Assembly: GCA_018903185.1 (NCBI GenBank)
Contig: JAHIQV010000160.1
Coordinates: 1-6,346 of the forward strand
DNA from: Gammaproteobacteria bacterium
Lineage (GTDB): Bacteria; Pseudomonadota; Gammaproteobacteria; Burkholderiales; Burkholderiaceae_C
Length of the DNA stretch: 6,346 nucleotides
Direction: 5' to 3'
The position numbers and the translations under genes were made by a program. Position 1 is the stretch's first letter; each line of letters starts with the position of its first letter. The notes under the pieces were generated by a model. The model had not been told where the DNA came from. It searched no databases and saw only the letters and a list, made by a program, of their open reading frames with translations. Below, piece by piece: positions 1 to 6,299 of this stretch.

Positions 1-21
1 CCACCGCCGGGCCGCCCCAAG

Positions 22-3000
22 GTGGATCAGCCACCGCGGGGGGCAGCGACCCGCGCAGCGGCGGAGAGTGCGGGCCATGACCCGGCGCCGCAGCGCATCA
101 TCAAGGTGCGCCGCGACTACAACAGCTGGGTCGGCAGCGAGACGATGGAAGATTACGCGCTGCGCTACACGCCGCAGCGCTTTCGCAAGTGGAGCGAATG
201 GCGCGTGGCCAACACGGCGTTCGGTGCTGCCTCGTTCCTCATTCTTGAAGCGGTGGGCGCCACGCTGCTGGTGCAGTACGGCTTTGTCAACGCGTTCTGG
301 GCCATCCTGGTCACCGGGCTGATCATCTTCCTGGCCGGCCTGCCCATCAGCGTGTACGCCGCGCGCTACGGCGTCGACATGGACTTGCTCACGCGCGGTG
401 CGGGTTTCGGCTACATCGGCTCGACCATCACCTCGCTGATCTACGCTTCGTTCACCTTCATCTTCTTCGCGCTCGAAGCGGCGGTCATGGCCTACGCGCT
501 GGAGCTGGCGCTGGACATCCCGCCCGCCTGGGGTTACCTGGTCTGCGCGCTGGTGGTGATCCCGCTCGTGACCTACGGGGTGTCGGTCATCAGCCGCTTC
601 CAGGTCTGGACCCAGCCGCTGTGGCTGGTGATGATGCTGGTGCCGTTCGTGGCGGTGTGGACGCTCGATCCCGGTGCGTTCTCCAATGTGGTGCATTACG
701 GTGGCGAGTCTGGTGCGGGTGTGGTCTTTGATTGGCACTTGTTTGGTGCGGCTCTCACGGTCGGCATCGCGCTCATCACGCAGATGGGCGAACAGGCCGA
801 CTACCTTCGCTTCATGCCGGCGCCGGAAAAAGGCAGGGCCTGGCGCTGGTGGGTCGGTGTGCTGACCGGCGGGCCGGGCTGGGTGATCCTGGGCGTGCTC
901 AAGATGCTGGGCGGCGCGCTGCTGGCTTACCTCGCCATCAGCCACATGGTGCCGCCCGACCGCGCGGTAGACCCGAACCAGATGTACCTCGCGGCCTACG
1001 AGTACGTGTTCCCGAACTACGGCTGGGCGGTGGCGGCGACGGCGCTGTTCGTGGTGGTGTCGCAGCTCAAGATCAACGTCACCAACGCCTACGCCGGCTC
1101 GCTGGCCTGGAGCAACTTCTTCTCGCGCCTCACGCACAGCCACCCGGGTCGCGTGGTCTGGGTGGTGTTCAACACGCTGATCGCTTTCATGCTGATGGAG
1201 ATGAACGTGTTCCGCGCGCTGGGCGAGGTGCTGGGGCTCTACAGCAACCTGGCCATCGCCTGGATCATGGCCGTGGTGGCCGACCTGGTGATCAACAAAC
1301 CGCTGGGCTGGAGCCCGCCGGGCATCGAGTTCAAACGCGCGCACCTGTACGACATCAACCCCGTGGGCGTGGGCGCCATGGGTCTGGCCTCGGCGCTGTC
1401 GATTGCGGCGCACATGGGCCTGATGGGCGAGGGCGCACAGGCGTTTTCGGCGGTGATTGCGATGGTGACGGCGCTGGTGGCATCGCCGCTGATCGCATGG
1501 GCAACGCAGGGGAAGTACTACATCGCACGACAAAGCGAGACCTGCGGAGGAAGATCGTGCGAAGGATGCGACGTGAAAGGGGGAGGCCACCCAGAAACAC
1601 CGCGGAACGGGCTTCGCCCGGCCGCTGGTGTTGCCCCCCTGGAGGGGGGTGACGCCGCAGGCGGCGCGGGGGGTGCATCCAAGTCCAGCGCGGGGGGTGT
1701 TCTCAAGTGCGTGATTTGCGAGCGCGAGTACGAAGCGCCCGACATGGCGCACTGCCCAGCGTATCAAGGCCACATCTGTTCGCTGTGCTGCACGCTCGAC
1801 GCACGCTGCGGTGACCTCTGCAAACCCCACGCGCGCCTGTCCGAACAGTGGCAGGGTGCCTTGCGCACGGTGCTGCCGCAGCGCATGTGGCCTTATCTCG
1901 AAGCGGGCCTGGCGCACTACCTGTTGCTGATGCTGGTGGTGGCGCCGGTGCTCGCGGCCGTGCTCGGCCTCTTGTACCGGCAGCAGGTACAGGGCCTGGG
2001 GCAGGGGCTCGAAGCCGTGGCCGACGCCAGTCTGCTCGACGCCGCGCTGCGCACCGGCTTCCTGCGGGTCTACGCCGTGCTGTTGCTGATCGCCGCGACG
2101 GTGGCCTGGTGGCTGGTGCTGGCGCACAAGAGCCGCCTGGTGGCGCAGGAAGAGTCGAACCGTCAGACGCGCCTGCTCATGCACGAGATCGAGTCGCACC
2201 GCCAGACCGACGAGCAGCTGCAGCGCGCGCGCCAGGCCGCCGACCTGGCCAACCAGGCCAAGAGCCGCTACATCAGCAGCATCAGCCACGAGCTGCGCAC
2301 CCCGCTCAACAGCATCCTCGGTTACGCCCAGCTGCTGCAGGAAGACGACGACATCGCGCCGCACCGCGCGCAGGCCATCAAGGTCATCCACCGTGGCGGC
2401 GAACACCTGCTCTCGCTGATCGAGGGCACGCTGGACATCGCGCGCATCGAGTCCGGCAAGCTCAAGCTCGATGTGAAACCCATGGCCTTTGCCGACGCCA
2501 TGCAGGAAGTGGCGAGCATGTTCGAGCTGCAGGCCGCGGCCAAGGGCCTGCGCTTCGTGTTCGAGAGCGGCAGCCGCCTGCCCGACGCCGTGCGCGCCGA
2601 CGAAAAGCGCCTGCGCCAGATTCTCATCAACCTGCTGGGCAACGCGGTGAAGTTCACGCGCCAGGGCGAGGTGCGGCTGCGTGTGACGCACGCGCGCGAG
2701 ATGGCCGTGTTCGAGGTGCACGACACCGGCCCTGGCATGGCCGCGCAGGAACTCGACCGCGTGTTCGAACCCTTCGCGCGCGGCCAGGCCGAGGCCGCTG
2801 CCGCGACCGGTGCGGGCAGCACCGGCACCGGCCTGGGCCTGACCATCGCCAAGATGCTGACCGACCTCATGGGCGGCGAGATGACGGTGCGCAGCACCCT
2901 GGGCGAAGGCACGGTGTTCAGCGTGCGCCTGTTCCTGCCCGAGCTGCACGGTGCCGTGGTGCGGCGCGAGACGGTGGCGCCGTCGATCACCGCCTACGAG

Positions 3001-3651
3001 GGCGAGCGCCGGCGCGTGCTGGTGGTGGACAACGAAGAGAGCGACCGCGAACTGATTGCGCGCTGGCTTCAGCCGCTGGGCTTCGAGGTGACGCTCGCCA
3101 CCAGCGGCCACGACGCGCTGGCCATCCTGGACGCGCTCGACCCGGCGGGCGAGGGCGCGCCCCACGCCATCTTCATGGACCTCGCCATGCCCGGCATCGA
3201 CGGCTGGGAGACCCTGCGCCGCCTGCGCGCGCGCGGCTGGGGTGGTGTGCCGCTGGCCATCGTCTCGGCCAACGCCTTCGACAAGGGCCTCGACAACGAC
3301 CTCGGCCACAGCCCGCAAGACTTCTTCGTCAAGCCGGTGCGGCGGGACGACCTGCTGGCCTGGCTGGGCCAGCGCCTGGGCCTGCAATGGATCACCGCAG
3401 AGGGGGCGGCGCAGACCGGGCAGCGGGCGCATGCGCCTCAGGCCTCGGCCGCCAGCAGCGCGGCCGAGCTGGCGCCGCTGCTCGAACTCGTGCGCCTGGG
3501 TTACTACAAGGGCATCGTCAACTGGCTGGACGACTGGGTGCGCCAGCGCCCCGAGCAGGCCGACTTTGCGCAGGGCCTGCGCACGCTCGCGCGCGAGTTC
3601 CGGTTCGAGGCGATCGAACAGCGCCTGCAACAAAGCGCCACGCTTCCATGA
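22..3651 (+). CDS. NCS1 transporter-histidine kinase-receiver hybrid sensor protein
   Basis: Predicted inner-membrane hybrid sensor kinase. Residues ~30-500 resemble NCS1 nucleobase/hydantoin:cation symporters (Mhp1/cytosine permease type): an N-terminal DYNSWVGSETMEDYALRY segment, about 12 hydrophobic helices, and a QLKINVTNAYAGSLAWSNFF stretch at 348-367. Residues 508-603 are Cys-rich (C508, C513, C516, C563, C566, C578, C586, C589, C590, C596, C600). Two helices follow (~630-652, ~682-702), then a coiled coil. The kinase has H756 in ISHELRTPLN, an N box at N874, G1 box DTGPGM 901-906 and G2 box 935-940. The receiver has acidic residues D1003/E1005, phospho-acceptor D1053, S1082 and K1104. 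A helical tail of ~55 residues has no obvious HPt histidine. The transporter part probably senses or moves the ligand and the kinase phosphorylates the next gene's product. The GTG at 22 is poorly supported: its ribosome site is weak and the frame is open back to base 1, so the true start may lie outside the window. The next in-frame ATG (145) would remove the conserved N-terminal motif. Confidence 0.9.
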   Translation: MDQPPRGAATRAAAESAGHDPAPQRIIKVRRDYNSWVGSETMEDYALRYTPQRFRKWSEWRVANTAFGAASFLILEAVGATLLVQYGFVNAFWAILVTGLIIFLAGLPISVYAARYGVDMDLLTRGAGFGYIGSTITSLIYASFTFIFFALEAAVMAYALELALDIPPAWGYLVCALVVIPLVTYGVSVISRFQVWTQPLWLVMMLVPFVAVWTLDPGAFSNVVHYGGESGAGVVFDWHLFGAALTVGIALITQMGEQADYLRFMPAPEKGRAWRWWVGVLTGGPGWVILGVLKMLGGALLAYLAISHMVPPDRAVDPNQMYLAAYEYVFPNYGWAVAATALFVVVSQLKINVTNAYAGSLAWSNFFSRLTHSHPGRVVWVVFNTLIAFMLMEMNVFRALGEVLGLYSNLAIAWIMAVVADLVINKPLGWSPPGIEFKRAHLYDINPVGVGAMGLASALSIAAHMGLMGEGAQAFSAVIAMVTALVASPLIAWATQGKYYIARQSETCGGRSCEGCDVKGGGHPETPRNGLRPAAGVAPLEGGDAAGGAGGASKSSAGGVLKCVICEREYEAPDMAHCPAYQGHICSLCCTLDARCGDLCKPHARLSEQWQGALRTVLPQRMWPYLEAGLAHYLLLMLVVAPVLAAVLGLLYRQQVQGLGQGLEAVADASLLDAALRTGFLRVYAVLLLIAATVAWWLVLAHKSRLVAQEESNRQTRLLMHEIESHRQTDEQLQRARQAADLANQAKSRYISSISHELRTPLNSILGYAQLLQEDDDIAPHRAQAIKVIHRGGEHLLSLIEGTLDIARIESGKLKLDVKPMAFADAMQEVASMFELQAAAKGLRFVFESGSRLPDAVRADEKRLRQILINLLGNAVKFTRQGEVRLRVTHAREMAVFEVHDTGPGMAAQELDRVFEPFARGQAEAAAATGAGSTGTGLGLTIAKMLTDLMGGEMTVRSTLGEGTVFSVRLFLPELHGAVVRRETVAPSITAYEGERRRVLVVDNEESDRELIARWLQPLGFEVTLATSGHDALAILDALDPAGEGAPHAIFMDLAMPGIDGWETLRRLRARGWGGVPLAIVSANAFDKGLDNDLGHSPQDFFVKPVRRDDLLAWLGQRLGLQWITAEGAAQTGQRAHAPQASAASSAAELAPLLELVRLGYYKGIVNWLDDWVRQRPEQADFAQGLRTLAREFRFEAIEQRLQQSATLP
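1608..1666. repeat. GC-rich palindromic repeat (three adjacent hairpins) inside the sensor kinase gene
   Basis: Three perfect stem-loops lie in a row. CGGGC/GCCCG is at 1608-1612 and 1616-1620, CCCCCCT/AGGGGGG at 1634-1640 and 1643-1649, and CGCCGC/GCGGCG at 1653-1658 and 1661-1666. The segment reads through in frame as low-complexity Gly/Ala/Pro residues (about 521-557), unlike the conserved sequence on either side. This composition and hairpin arrangement is typical of dispersed intergenic palindromic repeats in Burkholderiales; that match is from memory and untested. The repeat sits between C516 and C563 of the Cys-rich linker, a place that probably tolerates insertion. Confidence 0.7.
1664..1699. 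repeat. 12-bp direct repeat at the downstream edge of the palindromic element
   Basis: The 12-mer GCGCGGGGGGTG occurs at 1664-1675 and again at 1688-1699. The copies are 24 bases apart, so they stay in the same reading frame and encode similar Ala-Gly-Gly residues. The pair could be a small duplication within the inserted repeat or the edge of its insertion. It may also be chance in such G-rich sequence. Confidence 0.5.
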
Positions 3652-4688
3652 TGAACACCGACACCCCTGTCCCAGAGCGCCTGTCGGCGCAACTTCCACC
3701 GCCCGATGCACTGGTGGTGCTGATCGTGGACGACGTGCCCGACAACGTCGCACCGCTGCACGACGCACTCGACGAAGCCGGCTACACCGTGCTGGTCGCA
3801 CTCGATGGCGAGTCCGCCATCCGCCGCGCCACGCAGGCCCTGCCCGATGTGATCCTGCTCGACGCGGTCATGCCCGGCATCGACGGCTTCGAGGTCGCCC
3901 GCCGACTCAAGGCCGACCCGGCCACGGCGGCCATTCCCATCATCTTCATGACCGGCCTCACCGAGACCGAGCACCTGGTGGCCGCGCTCGATGCCGGCGG
4001 CGCGGACTACGTGACCAAACCCATCAAGCCGCGCGAGGTGATGGCGCGCATGGGTGTGCACCTTCGCACCGCGCGCCATGTGCGCCAGGGCGCGGTCGAG
4101 CGCAGCCAGGCGCGCTACGCGCTCGACGCCTTTGGCTACGCCACCATCACCGTGCGCGAGCGCGACGGCCGCCTGATGTGGCAGACCCCGCTGGCGCGCG
4201 ACCTGCTGCAGCGCTACTGCGGCACCACCGCACCCGAGACCCCGGCCGAGGTGCTGCAATGGCTGCGCCGCCACCTGGGTGAAGCACAGGCCCAGCGCGA
4301 GCCACCGAGGCTCACGCTCGACCACGGCCCGCGCCGCCTCACCTTCCGGCTGCACCAGCGCGTGGGCGACCAGGACGGGAGCGAAACCGTCGAAGCGCCG
4401 GGCGAAGGCGGCGACTGGCTGATCGTGATGCAGGAAACGTCGGACGCCAGCGTGCTCGAAGCCATGGGCCAGGCCTTTGGCCTCACCGCGCGCGAGGCTG
4501 AGGTGTTGTACTGGGTGGCCAAGGGCAAGATCAACCGTGACATCGGCGACATCCTGGGATCGAGCCCCGCCACGGTGAAGAAACACCTGGAGCGCATCTA
4601 CGCCAAGCTCGGCGTGGAGACCCGCACCGCGGCGGCGGCCATGGCGATCAACCGCGTGCCGCTGCTGCAGCCGCAGCACGGAGGGTGA
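3648..4688 (+). CDS. LuxR-family response regulator (receiver, PAS-like region, HTH)
   Basis: A 346-residue DNA-binding response regulator. The receiver (about 22-140) has the acidic pair D28/D29, phospho-acceptor D72 in LLDAVMPGIDG, T102 in IIFMTGL and K124 in VTKPI. Residues ~150-260 look like a degenerate PAS-type sensor domain (GYATITVRERDGRLMW); this is a weaker call. A LuxR/GerE helix-turn-helix fills ~279-338 (LTAREAEVLYWVAKGKINRDIG, then SPATVKKHLERIYAKLGV). The ATG at 3648 overlaps the kinase stop in an ATGA arrangement; a second ATG at 3651 is in frame and equally possible. No strong ribosome site is visible, so translation is probably coupled to the kinase gene. The regulator is almost certainly the output partner of the upstream hybrid kinase, which lacks its own DNA-binding domain. 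Its target genes are not shown by the sequence; the truncated + strand gene at the window end is a candidate. Confidence 0.93.
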   Translation: MMNTDTPVPERLSAQLPPPDALVVLIVDDVPDNVAPLHDALDEAGYTVLVALDGESAIRRATQALPDVILLDAVMPGIDGFEVARRLKADPATAAIPIIFMTGLTETEHLVAALDAGGADYVTKPIKPREVMARMGVHLRTARHVRQGAVERSQARYALDAFGYATITVRERDGRLMWQTPLARDLLQRYCGTTAPETPAEVLQWLRRHLGEAQAQREPPRLTLDHGPRRLTFRLHQRVGDQDGSETVEAPGEGGDWLIVMQETSDASVLEAMGQAFGLTAREAEVLYWVAKGKINRDIGDILGSSPATVKKHLERIYAKLGVETRTAAAAMAINRVPLLQPQHGG

Positions 4689-4713
4689 CCATCACCGACC
4701 TTGCCAGGTAAAG

Positions 4714-4836
4714 TCAAGCTGGCTTGTCGCCCGCTTCATCACAAACCGCGTCTTTGAGGGAGAGGTAGCGGTAGCCAAGCCTGACCAAGCGCAGGATGCA
4801 AGGAATCTTGACCCGTGAGTCTTCGCTGAAAACCAT
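4714..4836 (-). pseudogene. hsdR: Remnant of type I restriction endonuclease subunit R (N-terminus only)
   Basis: Read on the - strand from the ATG at 4836, this 40-codon frame begins MVFSEDSRVKIPCILRLVRL and continues GYRYLSLKDAVCDE before turning into unrelated residues and a TGA. The opening matches the characteristic N-terminus of many HsdR proteins (EDSRVKIP.IL.L.RLGY.YLSLKDAVWDE), recalled from family knowledge. Here the usual Trp is Cys. Intact HsdR is about 1000 residues, so over 95% is gone, including the nuclease and helicase motor domains. Homology stops near plus-strand position 4735, which marks the deletion or recombination point. The start lies 90 bases downstream of the ATPase stop on the same strand, consistent with an ancestral ATPase-hsdR gene order. 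It cannot make a functional restriction enzyme. Confidence 0.78.
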
Positions 4837-4845
4837 ATTTTTGTG

Positions 4846-4852
4846 CTCCCTT
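4846..4852 (-). promoter_or_regulatory. Ribosome binding site of the hsdR remnant
   Basis: AAGGGAG on the - strand lies 9 bases before the ATG at 4836. Its survival supports reading the short frame as a true gene start and not a chance match. The surrounding 4830-4930 stretch is noticeably more AT-rich than the rest of the window. Confidence 0.6.
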
Positions 4853-4926
4853 ATTTCTCTGGCTTTGTTGAGTCTGTATCTGATGTTGTTGCGGCAATTT
4901 CGCAGTCAACCCAATGGCATCCGCTT

Positions 4927-6090
4927 TCAATTCGTCAGCAGTTCTTTACACAGCGTTTGCAGCGACACCGCTTGAACATCCTCCCGCACCCGGTAGCTCT
5001 CTTGCCCGGGGTAAACCACCAGCTTGCGCGTTGGCTGCAGGTCGTCGCAGGCGGCCTGAAAACCGCGCTCCAGCTTCGGCGCGGTGCTGCGCTTGATTTC
5101 AATGGCCCAGCGCTCGCCGCTGGGCCATTGCAGCAGCAGGTCCACCTCGGCGCCGCCGCTGCTGCGGTAGAAAAAGGCCTGCACGCCTCGTGGTGTGCAG
5201 GCCAGCAGGTTCTCGATGCAGAAGCCTTCCCAGCTGGCACCCACCACGGGGTGGGAGAGCAGGTCGTCCTTAGTGGTGATGTGCAGCAGCGCGTGCACCA
5301 GCCCGCTGTCGCGCACATACACCTTGGGTGACTTGACGAGGCGCTTGCCCTGGTTGTCGTGCCAGGGCGGCAGGCGGCGCACCAGCAGCAGGTCGCTGAG
5401 CAGGTCGATGTAGGTGGCGGCGGTTTTGCCGTCCACGCCAATGTTGCGGGCCAGTTGGGCGACGTTCAGCTGGCCGCCTTGGTGGTGAGCGAGCATGGTC
5501 CACAAACGGCGCAGCGTTTCGGCTGCGATGCGGGGGCCAAACTGCGGAATGTCGCGTTCCAGGTAGGTGCGGATGAAGTTCTCGCGCCAGCGCAGGCTGC
5601 GCACGTCGCTGGGGCTTTGCAGGCTGTCGGGGAAGCCGCCGCGCAGCCACAGGCTGTCTTGCAGGTCCACGCCGGTCTCGGCCACGGTCAGGCCGGTCAT
5701 GTCGAGGTAGCTGATGCGCCCGGCCAGGGTCTCGCCCGATTGCTGCAGCAAGTCCCACGAGGCTGAGCCGAGCAGCAGGTAAAGACCTGCGGTTTTGCCG
5801 CTGCGCCGGGCCTGGTCGATCAGGCCGCGCAGCAGCGGGAACAGGGCGGGCGCGCGGTGGACTTCGTCGAGGATGACAAGTTTGTCCAGATGGTCAGAGA
5901 GGTACAGCTCGGCGTTGTCCAGCTTGGCGCGGTCGCGTTCGGACTCCAGGTCCAGGTACACCGAGGGCCGGTCTTGTGCCACGGCCAGCGCCAGCGTGGT
6001 CTTGCCCACCTGGCGTGGGCCGAGCAGGGCCACGGCGGGGTTGTGGGCGAGTTCAAGCGCCAGTTCGGCGGCGATGGAGCGGGAAAACAT
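4927..6090 (-). CDS. AAA ATPase, DUF4143 family
   Basis: A 387-residue predicted ATPase. The N-terminal AAA core has Walker A GPRQVGKTT (24-32), Walker B KLVILDEVH with D75/E76, and a sensor-like LLLGSAS. The C-terminal DUF4143 part has a winged-helix-like stretch (LNVAQLARNIGVDGKTAATYIDLL). It ends in a PD-(D/E)XK-like signature, GAEVD (E315, D317) followed by EIK (E331, K333). Length and layout are normal for the family, so the gene looks intact. Its biological role is not established; members are widespread, patchily distributed and often near defence or mobile genes. The frame is open upstream to 6255, but ATG 6090 was chosen because family members begin just ahead of the GPRQVGKTT loop and because a palindromic promoter ends exactly there. 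No Shine-Dalgarno sequence is correctly spaced. The gene runs opposite to the flanking + strand genes. Confidence 0.9.
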   Translation of the reverse strand: MFSRSIAAELALELAHNPAVALLGPRQVGKTTLALAVAQDRPSVYLDLESERDRAKLDNAELYLSDHLDKLVILDEVHRAPALFPLLRGLIDQARRSGKTAGLYLLLGSASWDLLQQSGETLAGRISYLDMTGLTVAETGVDLQDSLWLRGGFPDSLQSPSDVRSLRWRENFIRTYLERDIPQFGPRIAAETLRRLWTMLAHHQGGQLNVAQLARNIGVDGKTAATYIDLLSDLLLVRRLPPWHDNQGKRLVKSPKVYVRDSGLVHALLHITTKDDLLSHPVVGASWEGFCIENLLACTPRGVQAFFYRSSGGAEVDLLLQWPSGERWAIEIKRSTAPKLERGFQAACDDLQPTRKLVVYPGQESYRVREDVQAVSLQTLCKELLTN

Positions 6091-6127
6091 CCTTGCAATT
6101 ATGGAACTAAATTCCTGAATTGCAAGG
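6091..6127 (-). promoter_or_regulatory. Palindromic promoter/operator abutting the ATPase start
   Basis: The 10-bp arms CCTTGCAATT (6091-6100) and AATTGCAAGG (6118-6127) are perfectly complementary. Inner 4-bp arms GGAA (6103-6106) and TTCC (6112-6115) share the same centre at 6109. On the - strand the palindrome contains TTGCAA (6120-6125), a 16-bp spacer and CATAAT (6098-6103), a good sigma70-like pair. The -10 box ends 7 bases before the ATG at 6090, so transcription would start at or next to the start codon, giving a leaderless mRNA. A protein bound to the palindrome would block this promoter. An alternative promoter further upstream (TTGGAT 6147-6152, N16, TATCCT 6125-6130) would place the palindrome in the 5' leader. 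Confidence 0.65.
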
Positions 6128-6160
6128 ATAAAAGATGAAGATTTGGATCCAAAAACACCA

Positions 6161-6187
6161 CATACGCCACCCGGCGTACATACGCCG
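6161..6187. repeat. Short direct and inverted repeats, possible operator
   Basis: CATACGCC occurs at 6161-6168 and again at 6179-6186. CGGCGTA (6172-6178) and TACGCCG (6181-6187) form a 7-bp inverted repeat around a 2-bp centre. The result is three TACGCC/GGCGTA units in alternating orientation. They lie between the ATPase promoter and the truncated + strand gene, about 113 bases before its ATG, where an activator site could sit. No T-run follows, so it is not a terminator. Confidence 0.4.
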
Positions 6188-6226
6188 ATCCGGGTTCTCC
6201 CTAGCATCCGTCTGTCCGCTGTGAAA

Positions 6227-6242
6227 CGCCCGAACAAGGGCG
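6227..6242 (+). other. Weak hairpin in the leader of the truncated downstream gene
   Basis: CGCCC (6227-6231) and GGGCG (6238-6242) could pair around a 6-base loop. The hairpin is short and in GC-rich sequence, with no T-run. It may be chance or a minor leader structure. Confidence 0.2.
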
Positions 6243-6287
6243 GCAACGGCGGCAAGAGTCACCCCCTCAACGGAAGTTTTCGAACCT

Positions 6288-6294
6288 GGAGAAG
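6288..6294 (+). promoter_or_regulatory. Ribosome binding site of the truncated downstream gene
   Basis: GGAGAAG lies 5 bases before the ATG at 6300 and 8 bases before the ATG at 6303. It supports a real gene start here; the spacing slightly favours the second ATG. Confidence 0.6.
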
Positions 6295-6299
6295 CCTTC

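Noticed and set aside
1608..1666. Tandem hairpins as a transcription terminator or regulatory RNA
   Set aside because: They lie inside an intact reading frame that continues into the kinase domain, and no T-run follows. A palindromic repeat explains them better.
1848..3647. Long open frame upstream of and in frame with the response regulator
   Set aside because: It is the +2 shadow of the kinase gene: Arg/Ala/Gly/Pro-rich with no domain. The regulator begins at the ATG at 3648.
4715..4726. CAAGC-TG-GCTTG inverted repeat after the regulator as a terminator
   Set aside because: Five-bp arms with a 2-base loop and no T-run; too weak to call.
4797..4803. TGCAAGG match to the palindrome arm
   Set aside because: It lies inside the HsdR-coding remnant with no partner arm; likely coincidence.
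4739..4930. 63-codon - strand frame across the hsdR remnant
   Set aside because: It is a different frame from the recognisable HsdR residues, and its Gln/Leu-rich translation resembles nothing known.
6091..6255. 55-codon N-terminal extension of the ATPase
   Set aside because: It runs through the palindrome and promoter and has no family resemblance. The AAA core begins normally from ATG 6090.
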